NCBI RefSeq assembly: GCF_014655295.1
Contig: NZ_BNBI01000009.1
Coordinates: forward strand, 359,215-423,214
Reading direction: 5' to 3'
DNA length: 64,000 nt
DNA from: Streptomyces fumanus
GTDB taxonomy: Bacteria; Actinomycetota; Actinomycetes; Streptomycetales; Streptomycetaceae
Position 1 is the first letter of the stretch. The number at the start of each line of letters is the position of its first letter. Made by a program: the position numbers and the translations under genes. The notes beneath the pieces are model-generated. The model was not told where the DNA came from and did no database searches. It was given only the letters and a program-made list of their open reading frames with translations. This document shows positions 15,873 to 31,427 of the stretch, one piece after another.

Positions 15873-17321
15873 GTGCTGCCCGAATCCATCCCCACCGTCC
15901 GGCTCACCGCCCAGTACCTCGCCCTCGACGGCCGCCCGCTCGGCGGCACCGTCGAGTTCGCGCCGCCGTCCCTGCTCACCCACTCGGACGCCGATGTCTT
16001 CGTCGGCGGCCCGACGACGGCGAGCCTCGACGCCGAGGGCCGCCTCGACGTGACGCTGCCCGCCACCGACGCCGACGGGTGGAACCCGCTGGCCTGGACG
16101 TACACGGTCACCGAGCGTCTGAACGGCCTGTCCAGGACCCGTACCTACCGCATCGCCCTGGCCCAGTCCGTGCCCGAGGTGGACCTCGCCGACCTCGCGC
16201 CCGCCGACCCGGCCGGCCCCCAGTACGTGACCGTGCCCGGCCCGCAGGGCCCCCAGGGCGAACCGGGGCCGCAGGGTCCGGCCGGTCCGGTCCGCTCGGT
16301 CAACGGCCACACCGAGGCCGACATCATCCTGACCGCCTCCGAGGTCGGCGCCCTCCCCGCCGCGGCGGCCGGCCAGCCGAGCGGAGTCGCCCAGCTCGAC
16401 GCCACCGGCAAGGTGCCGCTCACCCAGCTCCCCGACGGCACCGGCGACGGCGTCACCTCGGTCAACGGCCGGACCGGCGCGGTCACCCTGGCCGCCGCCG
16501 ACCTCGGGGCGCTCACCCCGGCCGCGGCCGACGCCCGCTACCTGGCCATCGACGGGGCGCCGGTGCTCTCCGTCAACGGGCAGACCGGCGCGGTCACCCT
16601 GACCGCCTCCGGTCTCGGGGCGGTCCCCGCCGACCAGGCCGTCCTGCTCACCGGCACCCAGACCGTCGCGGGTGCCAAGACCTTCTCCACCGTCCCCGCC
16701 GTCACCGCCGACCCGGCCACCGACAACCAGTTGGTGCGCCGGTCGTACGTCGACACCCGGGCCTCCTCGGGCGTGTGGACCCCGGCCGCGCTGGGCTTCA
16801 AGGCGTGGGCGTTCGACCCGGCGGCATCCTCCCCGTCCACCGCCCAGTACTGCATCAACGGCAACGTGTACCTCATCGGGGTGCCGCTGACCACGGCCGG
16901 CACCATCAACAACGTCTGCTTCTACGTGGCCGGTTACGCCGGCACCGGTCTCGCCGCCACCTCCTTCGCCGGGCTCTACGACAGCGCGGGCAAGCGGGTC
17001 GGCGTCACCGGCACGCTGAACACGCTGATCACCGCGACCGAGGGCACCACGTTCGTCCTGAAGCTGACCACCGCCTACGCCGCCGCCGCCGGCAACTACT
17101 GGGTCGCGCTGCTGATCAACGGCCCCGACCCGCGGACCAACGGCCCCGGCTTCATGGTCGGCGCCAGCATGGGCAGCTTCCCGGGCGGCAGCGCCCGGAT
17201 GCCCGGCGCCTTCGTCCGGCACGGCCGCCTGCCCACCACCGGCCTGACCGCGCTGCCCACCTCGTTCACCCCGTCCACGATCGTGGCCGACGCCAACGCG
17301 ATCTGGGCCGCCGTCTCCTGA
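15873..17321 (+). CDS. tail fibre with collagen-like and NGxTGAVTL repeats
   Basis: A 482-residue fibre from GTG 15873, with ACGGAG upstream. The N-terminal domain (1-110) likely attaches to the tip. A collagen-like Gly-X-Y stretch follows (about 128-145, GPQGPQGEPGPQGPAGP). Then come three modules of the type SVNGRTGAVTLAAADLGAL (about 146-260), common in phage fibre shafts. The C-terminal ~190 residues (from about 290) are a beta-rich head, the likely receptor-binding part. Such heads set the killing range of tailocins and are the part expected to vary most between strains. Confidence 0.75.
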   Translation: MLPESIPTVRLTAQYLALDGRPLGGTVEFAPPSLLTHSDADVFVGGPTTASLDAEGRLDVTLPATDADGWNPLAWTYTVTERLNGLSRTRTYRIALAQSVPEVDLADLAPADPAGPQYVTVPGPQGPQGEPGPQGPAGPVRSVNGHTEADIILTASEVGALPAAAAGQPSGVAQLDATGKVPLTQLPDGTGDGVTSVNGRTGAVTLAAADLGALTPAAADARYLAIDGAPVLSVNGQTGAVTLTASGLGAVPADQAVLLTGTQTVAGAKTFSTVPAVTADPATDNQLVRRSYVDTRASSGVWTPAALGFKAWAFDPAASSPSTAQYCINGNVYLIGVPLTTAGTINNVCFYVAGYAGTGLAATSFAGLYDSAGKRVGVTGTLNTLITATEGTTFVLKLTTAYAAAAGNYWVALLINGPDPRTNGPGFMVGASMGSFPGGSARMPGAFVRHGRLPTTGLTALPTSFTPSTIVADANAIWAAVS

Positions 17322-17359
17322 CCCCTCCCCGTCCGGCCTTCCTGTGAAGGAGTACCACC

Positions 17360-18223
17360 ATGGCCACCCCTCTGCCCGCCGACGCCCTGGTCACCGCGCT
17401 GACCGCCGAGGGCGTCACCGTCGTCGAACACGGCGACTGGCGCACCCACAACCGCAACAGCGTCGGGGCCTGGGGCCCGGTCAACGGCGTGATGGTGCAC
17501 CACACCGTCACCTCCGGCACCGACGCCTCCGTCGACCTCTGCTACGACGGCACCAGCGAGCTGCCCGGCCCGCTCTGCCACGGCGTCATCGCCAAGGACG
17601 GCACGGTCCACCTGGTCGGCAACGGCCGCGCCAACCACGCCGGCAGCGGCGACGCCGACGTACTCGACGCCGTCGTCGCCGAGACCGCGCTGCCCGCGCC
17701 GAACAGCGACGACGTCGACGGCAACACCCGCTTCTACGGCTTCGAGTGCGTCAACCTCGGCGACGGCTCCGACCCGTGGCCCGAAGCCCAGTTGAAGGCC
17801 ATCTCCCGGGTCTGCGCCGCACTCTGCCGGGCCCACGGCTGGAGCGCCGCCTCCGTCATCGGCCACCTGGAGTGGACCATCCGCAAGATCGACCCCAAGG
17901 GCTTCTCGATGGCGTCGATGCGCGATCGGGTCGCCGCCCTGCTCGCCGCCGCGCCGGGCGGCAGCGCCACGCGCTACCAGCCGTTCCCCGGCGACGCCTT
18001 CTTCAAGTCCGCCCCCAACTCCACCATCGTCGCCGCGATGGGCGGCCGGCTCGTCGCCCAGGGCTGCTCCGCCTACGAGGAGGGCCCCGGTCCGCAGTGG
18101 AGCGAGGCGGACCGCGCCTCGTACGCGCTGTGGCAGCGGAAGCTCGGGTACACCGGGGCCGACGCCGACGGCTGGCCGGGCGCCACCTCGTGGAACGCCC
18201 TGAAGGTCCCGTACACCGCCTGA
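17360..18223 (+). CDS. N-acetylmuramoyl-L-alanine amidase 1
   Basis: A 287-residue endolysin-type amidase (Amidase_2 / PGRP fold). HHT at 47-49, NHAGSG at 92-97, GHLEW at 168-172 and IDPKG at 177-181 supply the expected zinc ligands and active-site residues. The C-terminal ~75 residues (WQRKLGYTGADADGWPGATS) form a peptidoglycan-binding module common in Streptomyces phage lysins. It would cleave the lactyl-Ala bond of the cell wall, either for release of particles or for tail penetration. There is no signal peptide, so export would need a holin. AAGGAG precedes the ATG. Confidence 0.9.
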   Translation: MATPLPADALVTALTAEGVTVVEHGDWRTHNRNSVGAWGPVNGVMVHHTVTSGTDASVDLCYDGTSELPGPLCHGVIAKDGTVHLVGNGRANHAGSGDADVLDAVVAETALPAPNSDDVDGNTRFYGFECVNLGDGSDPWPEAQLKAISRVCAALCRAHGWSAASVIGHLEWTIRKIDPKGFSMASMRDRVAALLAAAPGGSATRYQPFPGDAFFKSAPNSTIVAAMGGRLVAQGCSAYEEGPGPQWSEADRASYALWQRKLGYTGADADGWPGATSWNALKVPYTA

Positions 18224-18300
18224 TCCACCCCTCCCGCCCCGCCGCCGCTCCGCCCCGGGCGGCGGCGGGGCGCTCCCGTCCGCCCCACCCCGGAGCAGCC

Positions 18301-19173
18301 ATGTCCACACCCCTGTCCGCCACCGCCCTGGTCAGCGCCCTGACCGCCGAGGGCGTCACCGTCGTCGAGCACACCGGCTGGCGCACCCACAACCGCAACG
18401 GCAAGGGCGCCTGGGGCCCGGTCAACGGCGTGATGATCCACCACACCGTCACCTCCGGCACCGCGGCCACCGTCAGCCTCTGCTACAACGGCCGCCCGGA
18501 CCTGCCCGGTCCGCTCTGCCACGGCGTCATCGCCAAGGACGGCACGGTCCACCTGGTCGGCAACGGCCGCGCCAACCACGCCGGCAGCGGCGACGCCGAC
18601 GTCCTGGCCGCCGTCATCGCCGAGCGCGCTGCCCTGCCCGCCCCGAACCAGCGGAACACGGACGGCAACACCCGCTTCTACGGCTTCGAGTGCGTCAACC
18701 TCGGCGACGGCCGGGACCCCTGGCCCGAGGCCCAGCTCGACGCCATCGCCCGCACCGCGGCCGCGATCTGCCGGGCGCACGGCTGGAGCGCGGCCTCCGT
18801 CATCGGCCACAAGGAGTGGACCAGCACCAAGATCGACCCGCGCGGCGTCACGATGTCGTCCCTGCGCGCCCGGGTCGAAACCCTCCTCGGCGAGAAGCCG
18901 GCCACGACCACCCCGCGGTACCAGCCCTTCCCGGGCGCCGCCTGGTTCAAGAACAAGCCGAAGTCGCCGATCGTCACGGCGATGGGCAAGCGCCTGGTCG
19001 CCGAGGGCTGCTCCGCCTACGCCGAGGGCCCCGGCCCGCGGTGGACCGACGCGGACCGCGACAGCTACGCCAAGTGGCAGCGCAAGCTCGGCTACACCGG
19101 CGCGGACGCCGACGGCTGGCCGGGCGCCACCTCGTGGGCGGCGCTCAAGGTGCCGTACACCGGCGGAAAGTGA
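18301..19173 (+). CDS. N-acetylmuramoyl-L-alanine amidase 2 (tandem duplicate)
   Basis: A 290-residue protein about three quarters identical to the preceding amidase by hand alignment. It keeps the same domain order and all catalytic motifs (HHT, NHAGSG, GHKEW, IDPRG) and the same C-terminal binding module. Differences cluster in the linker between the domains and in surface loops (for example around residues 54-66). The start is ATG 18301, and the spacer from amidase 1 is 77 bp. Both copies look active, so they may have diverged in target or role. Confidence 0.9.
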   Translation: MSTPLSATALVSALTAEGVTVVEHTGWRTHNRNGKGAWGPVNGVMIHHTVTSGTAATVSLCYNGRPDLPGPLCHGVIAKDGTVHLVGNGRANHAGSGDADVLAAVIAERAALPAPNQRNTDGNTRFYGFECVNLGDGRDPWPEAQLDAIARTAAAICRAHGWSAASVIGHKEWTSTKIDPRGVTMSSLRARVETLLGEKPATTTPRYQPFPGAAWFKNKPKSPIVTAMGKRLVAEGCSAYAEGPGPRWTDADRDSYAKWQRKLGYTGADADGWPGATSWAALKVPYTGGK

Positions 19174-19178
19174 GCCGC

Positions 19179-19427
19179 ATGAGCGACGACACCACCCGAC
19201 GGACCCTGCGCACGGTCGTCCAGACCGCCGTGGCCCTGTGCGTCCTGCTGCCGTCACTGATCGACGCGGCCGGGCTGCCCCGCAGTCTGCCGTGGGTCGC
19301 CGGAGCCCTGGCCGTGTCCGGCGCGGTGACCCGGGTGATGGCGATGCCGGCCGTGCAGTCCCGCCTCCCCGCCTGGCTGCGCACGGAGGCACCCGAACGG
19401 AACCCGAACGAGAAGAGCACGACATGA
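19179..19427 (+). CDS. small holin-like membrane protein
   Basis: An 82-residue protein right after the amidases. It has two hydrophobic segments (about 12-32, TVVQTAVALCVLLPSLIDAA; about 38-55, PWVAGALAVSGAVTRVMA) and a short charged tail. This size and topology, and the position in the lysis cassette, fit a class II holin that would let the amidases reach the wall. It overlaps the next gene by ATGA. A GTG at 19170 is an alternative start. Confidence 0.7.
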   Translation: MSDDTTRRTLRTVVQTAVALCVLLPSLIDAAGLPRSLPWVAGALAVSGAVTRVMAMPAVQSRLPAWLRTEAPERNPNEKSTT

Positions 19428-19675
19428 GCGACGATCAAGCCACCGTGGCCGTCGAACTGGAGCGCCTGCGCGGCACGGTGGAAGCGGGCTTCGCCCGGGT
19501 CGACGGCTCCCTCGCCCTGCTGGTCCAGCGCAGCGACCAGAGCGACAAGCAGCTCGCCGACCATGAACAACGACTGGACGCCCTGGAACGCTCCCGCTGG
19601 CCGCTGGCAAGCATCGGCGTCCTGGCCACCCTGGCCACGACGGCGCTCGCCGCCCTGCAGTTGACCACCCGCTGA
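19424..19675 (+). CDS. coiled-coil membrane-anchored protein (holin or holin partner)
   Basis: An 83-residue protein with an N-terminal coiled coil (about 8-58; ELERLRGTVEAGFARVDGSL, then HEQRLDALERS) and one C-terminal membrane helix (about 60-80; PLASIGVLATLATTALAALQ). Actinophage lysis cassettes often end with such a protein, thought to act as a holin or holin regulator. It is translationally coupled to the upstream holin-like gene and is the last gene of the tail operon. Confidence 0.7.
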   Translation: MSDDQATVAVELERLRGTVEAGFARVDGSLALLVQRSDQSDKQLADHEQRLDALERSRWPLASIGVLATLATTALAALQLTTR

Positions 19676-19691
19676 AACCCGTACACACGCC

Positions 19692-19727
19692 GAAGGGCGG
19701 CCACCCCACCAGGGGTGACCGCCCTTC
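19692..19727. terminator. bidirectional terminator between tail operon and rpoC
   Basis: An inverted repeat, GAAGGGCGG (19692-19700) with CCGCCCTTC (19719-19727), extended inward by ACCCC/GGGGT. It lies between two convergent genes: the tail operon on the plus strand and rpoC on the minus strand. Confidence 0.85.
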
Positions 19728-19741
19728 AGCAGACCCGGACC

Positions 19742-23659
<3,918 letters not shown>

Positions 23660-23756
23660 TATGCGTCAATCCCTCTCAGGGTTGTAAGTCTTGGGGTCTG
23701 ATACGGGGGTCCTGGGGCCGGCGGGCCTTGATCGCTCAAGGCCCGCCGGACTCCCG

Positions 23757-27242
<3,486 letters not shown>

Positions 27243-27808
27243 GAGGGGGTCCTTCCGAGGGCTCGGACTCACTACGCGCGTACCGGTCCCCCTCCTGTGC
27301 ACGGGGACAGGGTTCCCGTTTCCGGCCGTTCGGCCAGTTCAGGGACTCCGGTCATCGATGCTCAGGCGAGGGCATGCCCCTGGTGACGGGCAGGGAGCAG
27401 CTAACAGGCAGCGCAAAGGGTCAGTGTAGCCACTTGGCACACTGATGTCCAGTCCCGCTCTGTAGAGCGCCTCACTACCCTCACTGTTCTCAACGTCTGC
27501 GGCATGCCTGCCCTCAACGCACGTTGATACTGCCCTCTTCGCCGCCGATCCATGCCTCGGAACCCGGATCGTTGTGACGACGCGTCCTGAGAATTGCGCG
27601 CTGCGTGCGGTTCGTCAAGGCCCCCCTGACCCGAACCGGGACGCTCGGAGACACGACGAAGATCACCATACCCCGCGCGAACACCGGTGCAAGGCAACCG
27701 TGGCCGCACCCCCCGGAACGCCGAAGAGCGACCACCCGGATGGATGATCGCTCCTCGGTGCGTCCGCGTTACAGCCCTCGCGGGCCGTTCTCCGCGGACG
27801 CGAAGGTG
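27243..27808 (-). promoter_or_regulatory. rplL-rpoB intergenic region
   Basis: A 566-bp spacer between rplL and rpoB on the minus strand. It begins (minus-strand sense) with the hairpin at 27758-27721. The remainder is of ordinary composition and should hold rpoB leader and promoter sequences, but I cannot assign a specific promoter. No gene is supported. Confidence 0.6.
27721..27758 (-). terminator. hairpin downstream of rplL
   Basis: CCGAGGAGCGA (27758-27748) pairs with TCGCTCTTCGG (27731-27721) on the minus strand through 11 bp including one G-U. It lies 50 bp after rplL. It probably gives partial termination between ribosomal protein and RNA polymerase genes. Confidence 0.7.
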
Positions 27809-28195
27809 TTACTTGACCTCGACGGAGGCGCCGGCGCCCTCGAGGGCCTCCTTGGCCTTGTCCGCGGCCTCCTTGTTGACCTTCTCCAGGACCGGCTTCG
27901 GGGTGCCGTCGACCAGGTCCTTGGCCTCCTTCAGGCCGAGGGAGGTCAGCTCGCGCACGACCTTGATGACCTGGATCTTCTTGTCACCGGCGCCGGTGAG
28001 GACGACGTCGAACTCGTCCTTCTCCTCGACGGCCTCGGCGGCGCCGCCGCCACCCTGGCCCTGGACCACGACCGGCGCGGCAGCGGCGGCGGTGACGTCG
28101 AACTTCTCCTCGAACGCCTTCACGAACTCGGAGAGCTCGATGAGGGTCATCTCTTCGAACTGCGCGAGCAGGTCTTCCTGGCTGAGCTTCGCCAT
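27809..28195 (-). CDS. rplL: 50S ribosomal protein L7/L12
   Basis: The 128-residue stalk protein of the 50S subunit, which recruits translation GTPases. The N-terminal dimerisation domain (AKLSQEDLLAQFEEMTLIEL) is followed by an alanine/glycine-rich hinge (about 34-56) and a C-terminal factor-binding domain with the conserved VIKVVRELTSLGLKEAKDLV segment. It lies 115 bp after rplJ in the usual rplJ-rplL order. It is expected to be made in multiple copies per ribosome. Confidence 0.98.
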   Translation of the reverse strand: MAKLSQEDLLAQFEEMTLIELSEFVKAFEEKFDVTAAAAAPVVVQGQGGGGAAEAVEEKDEFDVVLTGAGDKKIQVIKVVRELTSLGLKEAKDLVDGTPKPVLEKVNKEAADKAKEALEGAGASVEVK

Positions 28196-28310
28196 GATGG
28201 CGGTCCTTCCACTAAATCGGCAGGTGCCGGATGTACTGGGTGAGGCGGGCGTACGTCGGGCCCGCTGCGACCCTCGCCGCTAGGCGGCGTGAGTCAGAAA
28301 GCGAGCCGAA

Positions 28311-28841
28311 TTACTCGGCACCGCCCTGCTCGTCCTGCTTGGCACGGAGCGCGTCCACGGTGCGGACGAGCTTCGACGGCAGCGCCTGGAAGACAGAGGC
28401 AGCCTGGGACTGCTTGCCCTTCATGGCACCGGCCAGCTTGGAGAGCAGAACCTCGCGGGACTCGAGGTCCGCAAGCTTCTTGATCTCGTCGGCGGACAGC
28501 GCCTTGCCGTCAAGGACACCGCCCTTGATGACGAGATTGGGGTTGTCCTTGGCGAAGTCGCGCAGACCCTTCGCCGACTCCACCGGGTCACCGGTGATGA
28601 AGGCGACAGCCGTCGGACCATTGAACTGGTCGTCCAGCGTCGTGATCCCGGCCTCGTTGGCCGCAATCTTGGTCAGCGTGTTCTTCACCACGGCGTACTG
28701 GGCGTTCTCACCGAGCGACCGGCGCAGCGTCTTGAGCTGCGCCACGGTGAGACCGCGGTACTCGGTCAGCACGGCGGCGTTGGAGCTGCGGAACTTGTCC
28801 GTCAGCTCGGCAACCGCGGCAGCCTTGTCGGGCCTCGCCAT
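28311..28841 (-). CDS. rplJ: 50S ribosomal protein L10
   Basis: A 176-residue protein that anchors the L7/L12 stalk to 23S rRNA. It starts at ATG 28841 (MARPDKAAAVAELTDKFRSS) and includes TEYRGLTVAQLKTLRRSL, with a C-terminal helix for L7/L12 binding. Length equals that of other Streptomyces L10 proteins. The 305-bp leader upstream carries a terminator-like hairpin (28908-28934), as expected for autogenous control of the L10 operon. Confidence 0.98.
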   Translation of the reverse strand: MARPDKAAAVAELTDKFRSSNAAVLTEYRGLTVAQLKTLRRSLGENAQYAVVKNTLTKIAANEAGITTLDDQFNGPTAVAFITGDPVESAKGLRDFAKDNPNLVIKGGVLDGKALSADEIKKLADLESREVLLSKLAGAMKGKQSQAASVFQALPSKLVRTVDALRAKQDEQGGAE

Positions 28842-28907
28842 AGAGCCTCGGCCTCCTTCCGGGTGATTCGGACCGCGCGGACCCGAAGGAGGACTGGGGA
28901 AAACGAA

Positions 28908-28934
28908 ACGCCCCGGCGCAGGCGCACGGGGCGT
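28908..28934 (-). terminator. attenuator-like hairpin in L10 leader
   Basis: ACGCCCCG (28934-28927) pairs with CGGGGCGT (28915-28908) on the minus strand. It is followed by TTCGTTTTCCCC, an intrinsic-terminator-like arrangement about 65 bp before rplJ. The rest of the 28842-29146 leader holds no supported gene. Binding of L10(L12) to leader RNA is the known control mode of this operon in bacteria. Confidence 0.7.
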
Positions 28935-29146
28935 AGCTCGACCGGAATCCATCCGCGCACGGGGCGCGCACTCCGGGAGCTTCTCCAATGTCACCTGCGC
29001 GGGTCGTCCGCAGTTCAGCGGATCCTTCGGCCACCGCGCCCTCTCTCGAGCGCACGGCAACGACCAGCGGTCTTTGGCTTCTGTGGAAGCGTACGGGACC
29101 GGGGCGGTGTCAAGCAAATCCGCCCGGTCCGGTGGTTTCCGCGCGG

Positions 29147-29944
29147 TCAGGACGGCCCGGCCCCGCCGGTCTCCTGGCCGAGGAGGTCCTCGAAGTCGGC
29201 CGTGTCGGCGGCCGGGGGCCGTTCGGCGGCGGCGCGGGCGCCGTAGTCGCCGTAGTACGCGGTCTGGGTCAGCCGCCCCGACTCGGTGCTGCCCCGCTCG
29301 ACCTTCTTGACCAGCAGGTCCTGGTCGTTGACCCAGATGTCGACGGTCTGGGTGCCGGGGCCGTCGACGGTGCCGGAGTAGTGCGTGGTGCGCTGGCCGC
29401 GGGTGGTCTCCACGCCGACCTTGCGCACGTCCTCGGCGGTCAGCAGCAGCTTGACGGACTGCTGGGGGGTGCTGGTGCGCATCTGCTCGGCGAACCCGGC
29501 GCCCGCTCCCCCGAGGCTCTCCAGGTCCGCGTAGTCGTACCGGATCCAGTGCCGGCCGCCCAGCTTGCCGGCGAAGGCGTCGCCGATGCGCGCGTAGTAC
29601 GCGTCGGGCAGGTAGCGGGCCTCCATGGAGGTGGTGCCGAGCTCGCGCATGGTCTCGGCGGTGGTGCCGCCGGTGTAGGTGATGGTGAGGGTGCCGGTGA
29701 GGCCGTCGTCCCGCCAGCCGAGGGTGCCGGCCGCCTCGATGGACAGTTCCCGGCCCATCACCGTGGTGGACGTGATCCGCGCCGACCCGGCCCGGTCGAC
29801 GGCCCGCTCGACGGCGCGCAGGGCCCGCTCGGCCGGTGACGGGGTCCGGGCGGGCGGCTCCTCGCCCGAGCAGGCGGTGGCGCCCAGCAGTACGGCGGTC
29901 AGCGCCATCCCCGAGACCCTGCGACGCGGTGTCGTGCCGGTCAT
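29147..29944 (-). CDS. lipoprotein, LppX/LprG-like
   Basis: A 265-residue secreted lipoprotein. A basic N-terminus and hydrophobic helix lead to the lipobox LGATAC with the acylated Cys at residue 25. The mature part is beta-rich (ARITSTTVMGRELSIEAAGT, then DIWVNDQDLLVKKVE) and resembles the half-barrel of actinobacterial LppX/LprAFG lipid-binding lipoproteins. I chose ATG 29944 because it places the signal peptide at the N-terminus. Lipoproteins between rplA and rplJ are usual in Streptomyces. The exact ligand is unknown. Confidence 0.8.
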   Translation of the reverse strand: MTGTTPRRRVSGMALTAVLLGATACSGEEPPARTPSPAERALRAVERAVDRAGSARITSTTVMGRELSIEAAGTLGWRDDGLTGTLTITYTGGTTAETMRELGTTSMEARYLPDAYYARIGDAFAGKLGGRHWIRYDYADLESLGGAGAGFAEQMRTSTPQQSVKLLLTAEDVRKVGVETTRGQRTTHYSGTVDGPGTQTVDIWVNDQDLLVKKVERGSTESGRLTQTAYYGDYGARAAAERPPAADTADFEDLLGQETGGAGPS

Positions 29945-30021
29945 GTCCCACCCACCCCTGTCGGTTCCGTGCCCGCACGCTAACCCAGGGTCCGGGCTGT
30001 CGTACCCGGCCGGGAACGGGG

Positions 30022-30055
30022 ACGGGCCCCGCACCTGGGCAGGTGCGGGGCCCGT
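30022..30055 (-). terminator. strong terminator after rplA
   Basis: A perfect 15-bp stem, ACGGGCCCCGCACCT (30022-30036) with AGGTGCGGGGCCCGT (30041-30055), and a GGGC loop. It lies 27 bp downstream of rplA on the minus strand and separates rplK-rplA from the lipoprotein gene. Confidence 0.9.
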
Positions 30056-30082
30056 GGAACCGCTGGGGGGCGAGCCGGGGGC

Positions 30083-30808
30083 TCAGACCGCCGCCGGGTC
30101 CTCCTCGACGAGGAGGTTGCGGGTGCGGTTGGAGTCGACCGGGATGCCGGGGCCCATCGTGGTGCTGATGGCGGCCTTCTTGATGTAGCGGCCCTTGGCG
30201 GCGGACGGCTTCAGACGGAGGATCTCCTCCAGGGCCGCGCCGTAGTTCTCCACCAGCTTGGTGTCGTCGAACGACGTCTTGCCGATGATGAAGTGCAGGT
30301 TGGCGTGCTTGTCGACGCGGAACTCGATCTTGCCGCCCTTGATCTCGGTCACGGCCTTGGCCACGTCCGGGGTCACGGTGCCCGTCTTCGGGTTCGGCAT
30401 CAGACCACGCGGGCCGAGGACGCGGCCGAGGCGGCCGACCTTGCCCATGAGGTCCGGGGTGGCGACGACGGCGTCGAAGTCCAGACGGCCCTTCGACACC
30501 TCGTCGATCAGTTCGTCGGCGCCGACGATGTCGGCGCCCGCGGCACGCGCGGCCTCGGCACGGTCGCCGGTCGCGAAGACCAGGACCCGGGCGGTCTTGC
30601 CGGTGCCGTGCGGGAGGTTCACGGTGCCACGGACCATCTGGTCGGCCTTGCGCGGGTCGACACCCAGGCGGAAGGCGACCTCGACGGTGCCGTCGAACTT
30701 GGTCGTGGAGGTCTCCTTGGCGAGACGGACGGCCTCGAGCGGGGCGTAGAGCTTGTCCCGGTCGACCTTGGCGTCCGCAGCGCGGAGAGACTTGCTGCGC
30801 TTGCTCAC
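30083..30808 (-). CDS. rplA: 50S ribosomal protein L1
   Basis: The 241-residue protein of the mobile L1 stalk, which binds 23S rRNA and the exiting tRNA. It starts MSKRSKSLRAADAKVDRDKL. It includes the conserved GRLGRVLGPRGLMPNPKTGT and the IGKTSFDDTKLVENY region. It follows rplK by about 80 bp on the minus strand. L1 of other bacteria represses its own mRNA; I could not identify a binding site here. Confidence 0.98.
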   Translation of the reverse strand: MSKRSKSLRAADAKVDRDKLYAPLEAVRLAKETSTTKFDGTVEVAFRLGVDPRKADQMVRGTVNLPHGTGKTARVLVFATGDRAEAARAAGADIVGADELIDEVSKGRLDFDAVVATPDLMGKVGRLGRVLGPRGLMPNPKTGTVTPDVAKAVTEIKGGKIEFRVDKHANLHFIIGKTSFDDTKLVENYGAALEEILRLKPSAAKGRYIKKAAISTTMGPGIPVDSNRTRNLLVEEDPAAV

Positions 30809-30889
30809 TACTGCTCCTGTTGGCTTCTTAGGAGTTGTGGTCCGGACCGAGCAGGCCCTGCCACTACTGCTGGCTTACGAGGGTGAGGG

Positions 30890-31324
30890 TCAGCCCTCGA
30901 CCGTGACGCCCATGGAACGGGCGGTGCCGGCGATGATCTTCTCGGCGGCGTCCAGGTCGTTGGCGTTGAGGTCGGGCATCTTGGTGGTGGCGATCTCGCG
31001 GACCTGGTCGCGGGTGATCTTCGCGACCTTGGTCTTGTGCGGCTCGCCGGAGCCCTTCTCCACGCCCGCGGCCTTGAGGATCATCTTGGCGGCCGGCGGC
31101 GTCTTGGTGATGAAGGTGAAGGAGCGGTCCTCGTAGACCGTGATCTCCACCGGGATGACCCAGCCGCGCTGCGACTCGGTCGCGGCGTTGTACGCCTTGC
31201 AGAACTCCATGATGTTCACGCCGTGCTGACCCAGCGCGGGGCCGACCGGCGGGGCCGGGTTGGCGGCACCGGCCTGGATCTGGAGCTTGATGAGCCCCGT
31301 GACCTTCTTCTTCTTGGGAGGCAT
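30890..31324 (-). CDS. rplK: 50S ribosomal protein L11
   Basis: A 144-residue protein of the GTPase-associated centre. The N-terminal domain has the proline-rich GAANPAPPVGPALGQHGVNI segment and the C-terminal domain binds 23S rRNA (FCKAYNAATESQRGWVIPVE). In Streptomyces, L11 is needed for ribosome-bound ppGpp synthesis by RelA and is the target site region for thiostrepton. No resistance-type change in the proline helix is apparent. Confidence 0.98.
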   Translation of the reverse strand: MPPKKKKVTGLIKLQIQAGAANPAPPVGPALGQHGVNIMEFCKAYNAATESQRGWVIPVEITVYEDRSFTFITKTPPAAKMILKAAGVEKGSGEPHKTKVAKITRDQVREIATTKMPDLNANDLDAAEKIIAGTARSMGVTVEG

Positions 31325-31427
31325 GGCTCTCCGGGTCCTTTCGATTCGGGTCCTGCCCGCATCCGGGGGACGACCCGGACCCAGGCATACCGCACAACGA
31401 TAACGGGTATGGATGTGCGGCTGAAAA

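Larger units (their letters stand above)
2661..19675 (+). mobile_element. phage-tail-like (F-type tailocin-like) locus
   Basis: A contiguous set of siphovirus-type tail genes preceded by phage-style regulators and followed by lysis genes, placed between rpoC and rpsL. In order: XRE repressor, Wbl protein, Zn-ribbon protein, HTH protein, tail terminator, tail tube, frameshifted assembly chaperones, two tape measures, Dit, hub, fibres, two amidases, two holin-like proteins. No capsid, portal, terminase, integrase, replication or contractile sheath gene is present, although the tail genes look intact. That combination fits a non-contractile phage-tail bacteriocin (known examples: F-pyocins of Pseudomonas, monocins of Listeria). 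Function as a bacteriocin is inference; the tail gene content is seen directly. Confidence 0.85.

Noticed and set aside
13854..17222. 1122-codon open frame antisense to the tail tip genes
   Set aside because: Low-complexity V/G/D/R-rich translation typical of GC-shadow frames; the plus-strand tail genes have ribosome sites and family motifs.
17344..18300. In-frame upstream extension of amidase 2
   Set aside because: It overlaps amidase 1 in another frame and reads as arginine-rich nonsense; ATG 18301 gives the same N-terminus as amidase 1.
2661..19675. Contractile injection system (eCIS or R-type tailocin)
   Set aside because: No sheath, baseplate wedge, AAA+ ATPase or contractile spike gene is visible; the chaperone and tube types are siphovirus-like.
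2661..19675. Intact inducible prophage
   Set aside because: No integrase, terminase, portal, capsid or replication genes are present in the interval, and both flanks are core genes.
27401..27735. Small genes upstream of rpoB
   Set aside because: Open frames lack ribosome sites and typical codon bias; the region is more likely leader and promoter sequence.
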